Shown: positions 5,735-7,543 of the stretch, in pieces
Layout of the letters: each line of letters opens with the position of its first letter
How positions within the stretch are numbered: the stretch's first letter is position 1
Assembly (NCBI GenBank): GCA_021823875.1
Contig: JAKAMD010000165.1
Coordinates: 1-7,543, forward strand
Length of the DNA: 7,543 bases
Direction: 5' to 3'
Source of the DNA: Pseudomonadota bacterium
GTDB lineage: Bacteria; Pseudomonadota; Alphaproteobacteria; Rhizobiales; Xanthobacteraceae
The notes under the pieces: model-generated
Database searches by the model: none
Seen by the model: the letters and a program-made list of their open reading frames with translations, nothing else
Told to the model about the DNA's origin: nothing
Translations under genes and position numbers: made by a program

Positions 5735-7543
5735 ATGGCCACGGTCAAGCACGGCATCAGGCGGATTCTTAAAACGACACTTTATTTGGGGGTATGCGCG
5801 ACAGCACTCGTCTCGGCACCGGCGCTGGCGCAGACTTCACCGATCGAGACGATCACGATCACCGGCAGTCGCGTCACCAACCCGGCCTTGGCCGCAGCTC
5901 CGACCTCGACACCGCTCGACGCCATTCAGCCGACCTCGCTGATCTCACAGGATTTCATCAATCGCAACCTGCCTCAGACCGGCAATTACGACGAAGCCAT
6001 CAAGTATTCGCCGAGCGTGTTCGACACCGCACCGAACGGCCCCGGCCTTGCCGAGAGCCAGAACATCACCATTCGTGGCTTCCAGGACGGCCAGTTCAAT
6101 GTGACCTACGATGGTATTCCATGGGGCGATGCCAACGATTTCACGCATCACACCACGTCATTTTTCGTGTCACATGACTTTGGCGCCATCAGCATCGATC
6201 GCGGCCCCGGCACGGCGGCGACGATCGGTGAAGCGAACTTCGGTGGCACGGTTTCGATACTCTCGAAGGCGCCCACCGATGCGTTCAGCGTAACGCCCTA
6301 TGTCAGCTACGGCAGCTTCGACACGCTGGTCTATGGTGCCGAGCTCAACAGCGGCGAGATCGACAGCACCGGCGGCAGCCGCATCCTGCTCAATGCCGAG
6401 GGGCTCAAGAGCGACGGCTATCTGACCAATGAAAAACAAGCTCGCCAAAACCTCTTCCTCAAGATCGTCCAGCCGCTGGGCGGCCATACGACGCTGGCGA
6501 TCGCCGCCTCGCTCAATCATGTGCACCAGAACATTTCGCTGGGCGCTACGGCGGCGCAGATCGCCCAATTCGGTCCCAATTTCGGCCTGTCGACGAATCC
6601 GACCAACCAGAACTATTACGGCTACAACTACGACCGCATCACCACCGATTTCGAATACGCCGACCTTGCCTCGCAGTTCGGTGACGGCTGGTCGCTGGAT
6701 ATGAAAGTCTACACCTACGCCTATTATCACCGCGGCTTTAACGGTTTTGACCCGAACGGCTTTATCGGTACCAACCCCAATAGCGGTTTCCCCAACGGCA
6801 CCTGCGTCGGCACCGGTCCGGGCACGCCAGGCACGGACTGCAACCCCGCCACCGGCACCGGCGGAATCGGCGGCACATATTATCCCAATGACGTGCCCGG
6901 ACAGCAGCTGCAGATGGACTACCGCTCCGTCGGCACCATCTTCCGCTTGACCAAGGAATTCTCCTTCGGCGACATCAAGACCGGCATCTGGTTTGACCAC
7001 CAGTTCAATGCGCGCTCGCTCTATGAGATCGACATGACGATGGGGCCGGAGAACGGCGTGCGTAACATCGATCCCAATACGGGCGCACAATATAACGTCT
7101 CGAACGGTCTCGGGGGCTACATCACGCTGAACGGCATCGACCGGCTCCTGACCCAGAACCTGATCACCTTCCAGCCCTACTTGCAATTCGACTGGAAGCC
7201 GATCGAAGGCCTTACGCTCTCGCCGGGCCTGCGCTATTCCTATTTCGACCGCAGCGTCAATGCGCCGGTCAATGTGAAAACCGGCAACCCGCAGGTCTAC
7301 GACAACACCTTCGATTCGGTGTTGCCCTCGATCTCGGCCAACTACCTCATCCAGCCCAATTGGGCCGTCTACGGCCAGATCGCTAAGGGCTTCCTGGCGC
7401 CGAACGAAAACTATTTCGATCACAAAACGCCGAACAAGACCAATTATGCGCCCGATACGACGTGGAACTATCAGATCGGTACGTCGCTGCATCTGCCCAA
7501 TCTCGTCGCGGCGGCCGACGCCTATTACATCGACTTCTCCAAC
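5735..7543 (+). CDS. TonB-dependent outer-membrane receptor (C-terminal part off window)
   Basis: Outer-membrane gated channel expected to import a scarce ligand with energy from TonB-ExbBD. I translated 603 codons with no stop up to the window edge. A Sec signal peptide (positively charged start, hydrophobic core 14-28, APALA then Q33) predicts cleavage after A32. A TonB-box-like segment ETITITG follows at 38-44. The plug domain spans about 60-180, with the recognisable NITIRGF (110-116), YDGIPWGD (125-132), IDRGPGTAATIGEANFGG (154-171) and SILSK (174-178). The rest is alternating aromatic and polar beta-strand sequence of the barrel, including the family motif AKGFLAPNE (550-558). An extracellular-loop candidate (about 340-390) is Gly/Thr/Pro-rich and contains two cysteines, C357 and C369. 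A His pair (H138, H139) lies in the plug. The substrate cannot be told from the sequence. The gene diverges from two OmpR-like regulators, its likely controllers. Confidence 0.94.
   Translation, partial: MATVKHGIRRILKTTLYLGVCATALVSAPALAQTSPIETITITGSRVTNPALAAAPTSTPLDAIQPTSLISQDFINRNLPQTGNYDEAIKYSPSVFDTAPNGPGLAESQNITIRGFQDGQFNVTYDGIPWGDANDFTHHTTSFFVSHDFGAISIDRGPGTAATIGEANFGGTVSILSKAPTDAFSVTPYVSYGSFDTLVYGAELNSGEIDSTGGSRILLNAEGLKSDGYLTNEKQARQNLFLKIVQPLGGHTTLAIAASLNHVHQNISLGATAAQIAQFGPNFGLSTNPTNQNYYGYNYDRITTDFEYADLASQFGDGWSLDMKVYTYAYYHRGFNGFDPNGFIGTNPNSGFPNGTCVGTGPGTPGTDCNPATGTGGIGGTYYPNDVPGQQLQMDYRSVGTIFRLTKEFSFGDIKTGIWFDHQFNARSLYEIDMTMGPENGVRNIDPNTGAQYNVSNGLGGYITLNGIDRLLTQNLITFQPYLQFDWKPIEGLTLSPGLRYSYFDRSVNAPVNVKTGNPQVYDNTFDSVLPSISANYLIQPNWAVYGQIAKGFLAPNENYFDHKTPNKTNYAPDTTWNYQIGTSLHLPNLVAAADAYYIDFSN

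Noticed and set aside
5788..5795. GGGGGTAT, identical to one half of the left CsoR-type operator, near the receptor start
   Set aside because: The other arm is absent and the bases are codons of the signal peptide. A single half-site is likely chance.
6170..7492. 440-codon minus-strand open frame inside the receptor gene
   Set aside because: It lies opposite the receptor barrel. Its low-complexity V/I/G/R translation reads as the complement of beta-barrel codons, and the receptor frame has signal peptide, TonB box and plug motifs.

Overview
GC-rich Gram-negative DNA. A TonB-dependent outer-membrane receptor together with two Cu(I) P-type ATPases and an HMA chaperone points to Pseudomonadota. 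An alphaproteobacterium is a plausible guess, but no phylogenetic marker is present and the placement is weak. The window holds six protein genes. Two are cut by the window edges: the first ATPase at the left and the receptor at the right.

Left half (1-4065): a copper-efflux block arranged around a divergent control region. On the minus strand is a P1B ATPase whose N-terminus carries YHS, His-rich and HMBD modules (1-1352, C-terminal part off the window). On the plus strand are a 65-aa CopZ-type HMA chaperone (1522-1719) and a complete 771-aa CopA (1750-4065) with a single HMA domain. Two 17-bp operators of the CsoR type lie between them, at 1345-1361 and 1438-1454. Read in the direction of their own transcripts they match at 15 of 17 positions. 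Each lies over or next to a predicted promoter. The minus-strand operator also contains the ATPase start codon, so that mRNA is probably leaderless. Expected function: Cu(I) binds CsoR (not encoded here), both arms are derepressed, CopZ carries Cu(I), and the ATPases export it from the cytoplasm.

Right half (4153-7543): a minus-strand pair of OmpR-like winged-helix regulators (5537-4818, then 4812-4153) diverges from a plus-strand TonB-dependent receptor (5735 to the edge). Both regulators have good winged-helix domains but degenerate receivers that lack the usual phospho-acceptor Asp and the conserved Lys, and no histidine kinase gene is present. They are 5 nt apart, and the junction forms a small hairpin whose loop is the UAA stop of the first gene and whose stem covers the Shine-Dalgarno of the second. 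The 197-bp region shared with the receptor contains a perfect 7-bp inverted repeat with a 15-bp spacer and an AT-rich palindrome. The simplest reading is a phosphorylation-independent regulator pair controlling the receptor, themselves, or both. This regulator-receptor unit is the least conventional part of the window.

The copper block and the regulator pair converge across 87 bp (4066-4152), where I see no clear intrinsic terminator. No tRNA, rRNA, CRISPR, transposase or integrase is visible. There is no gene-free stretch longer than 300 bases.
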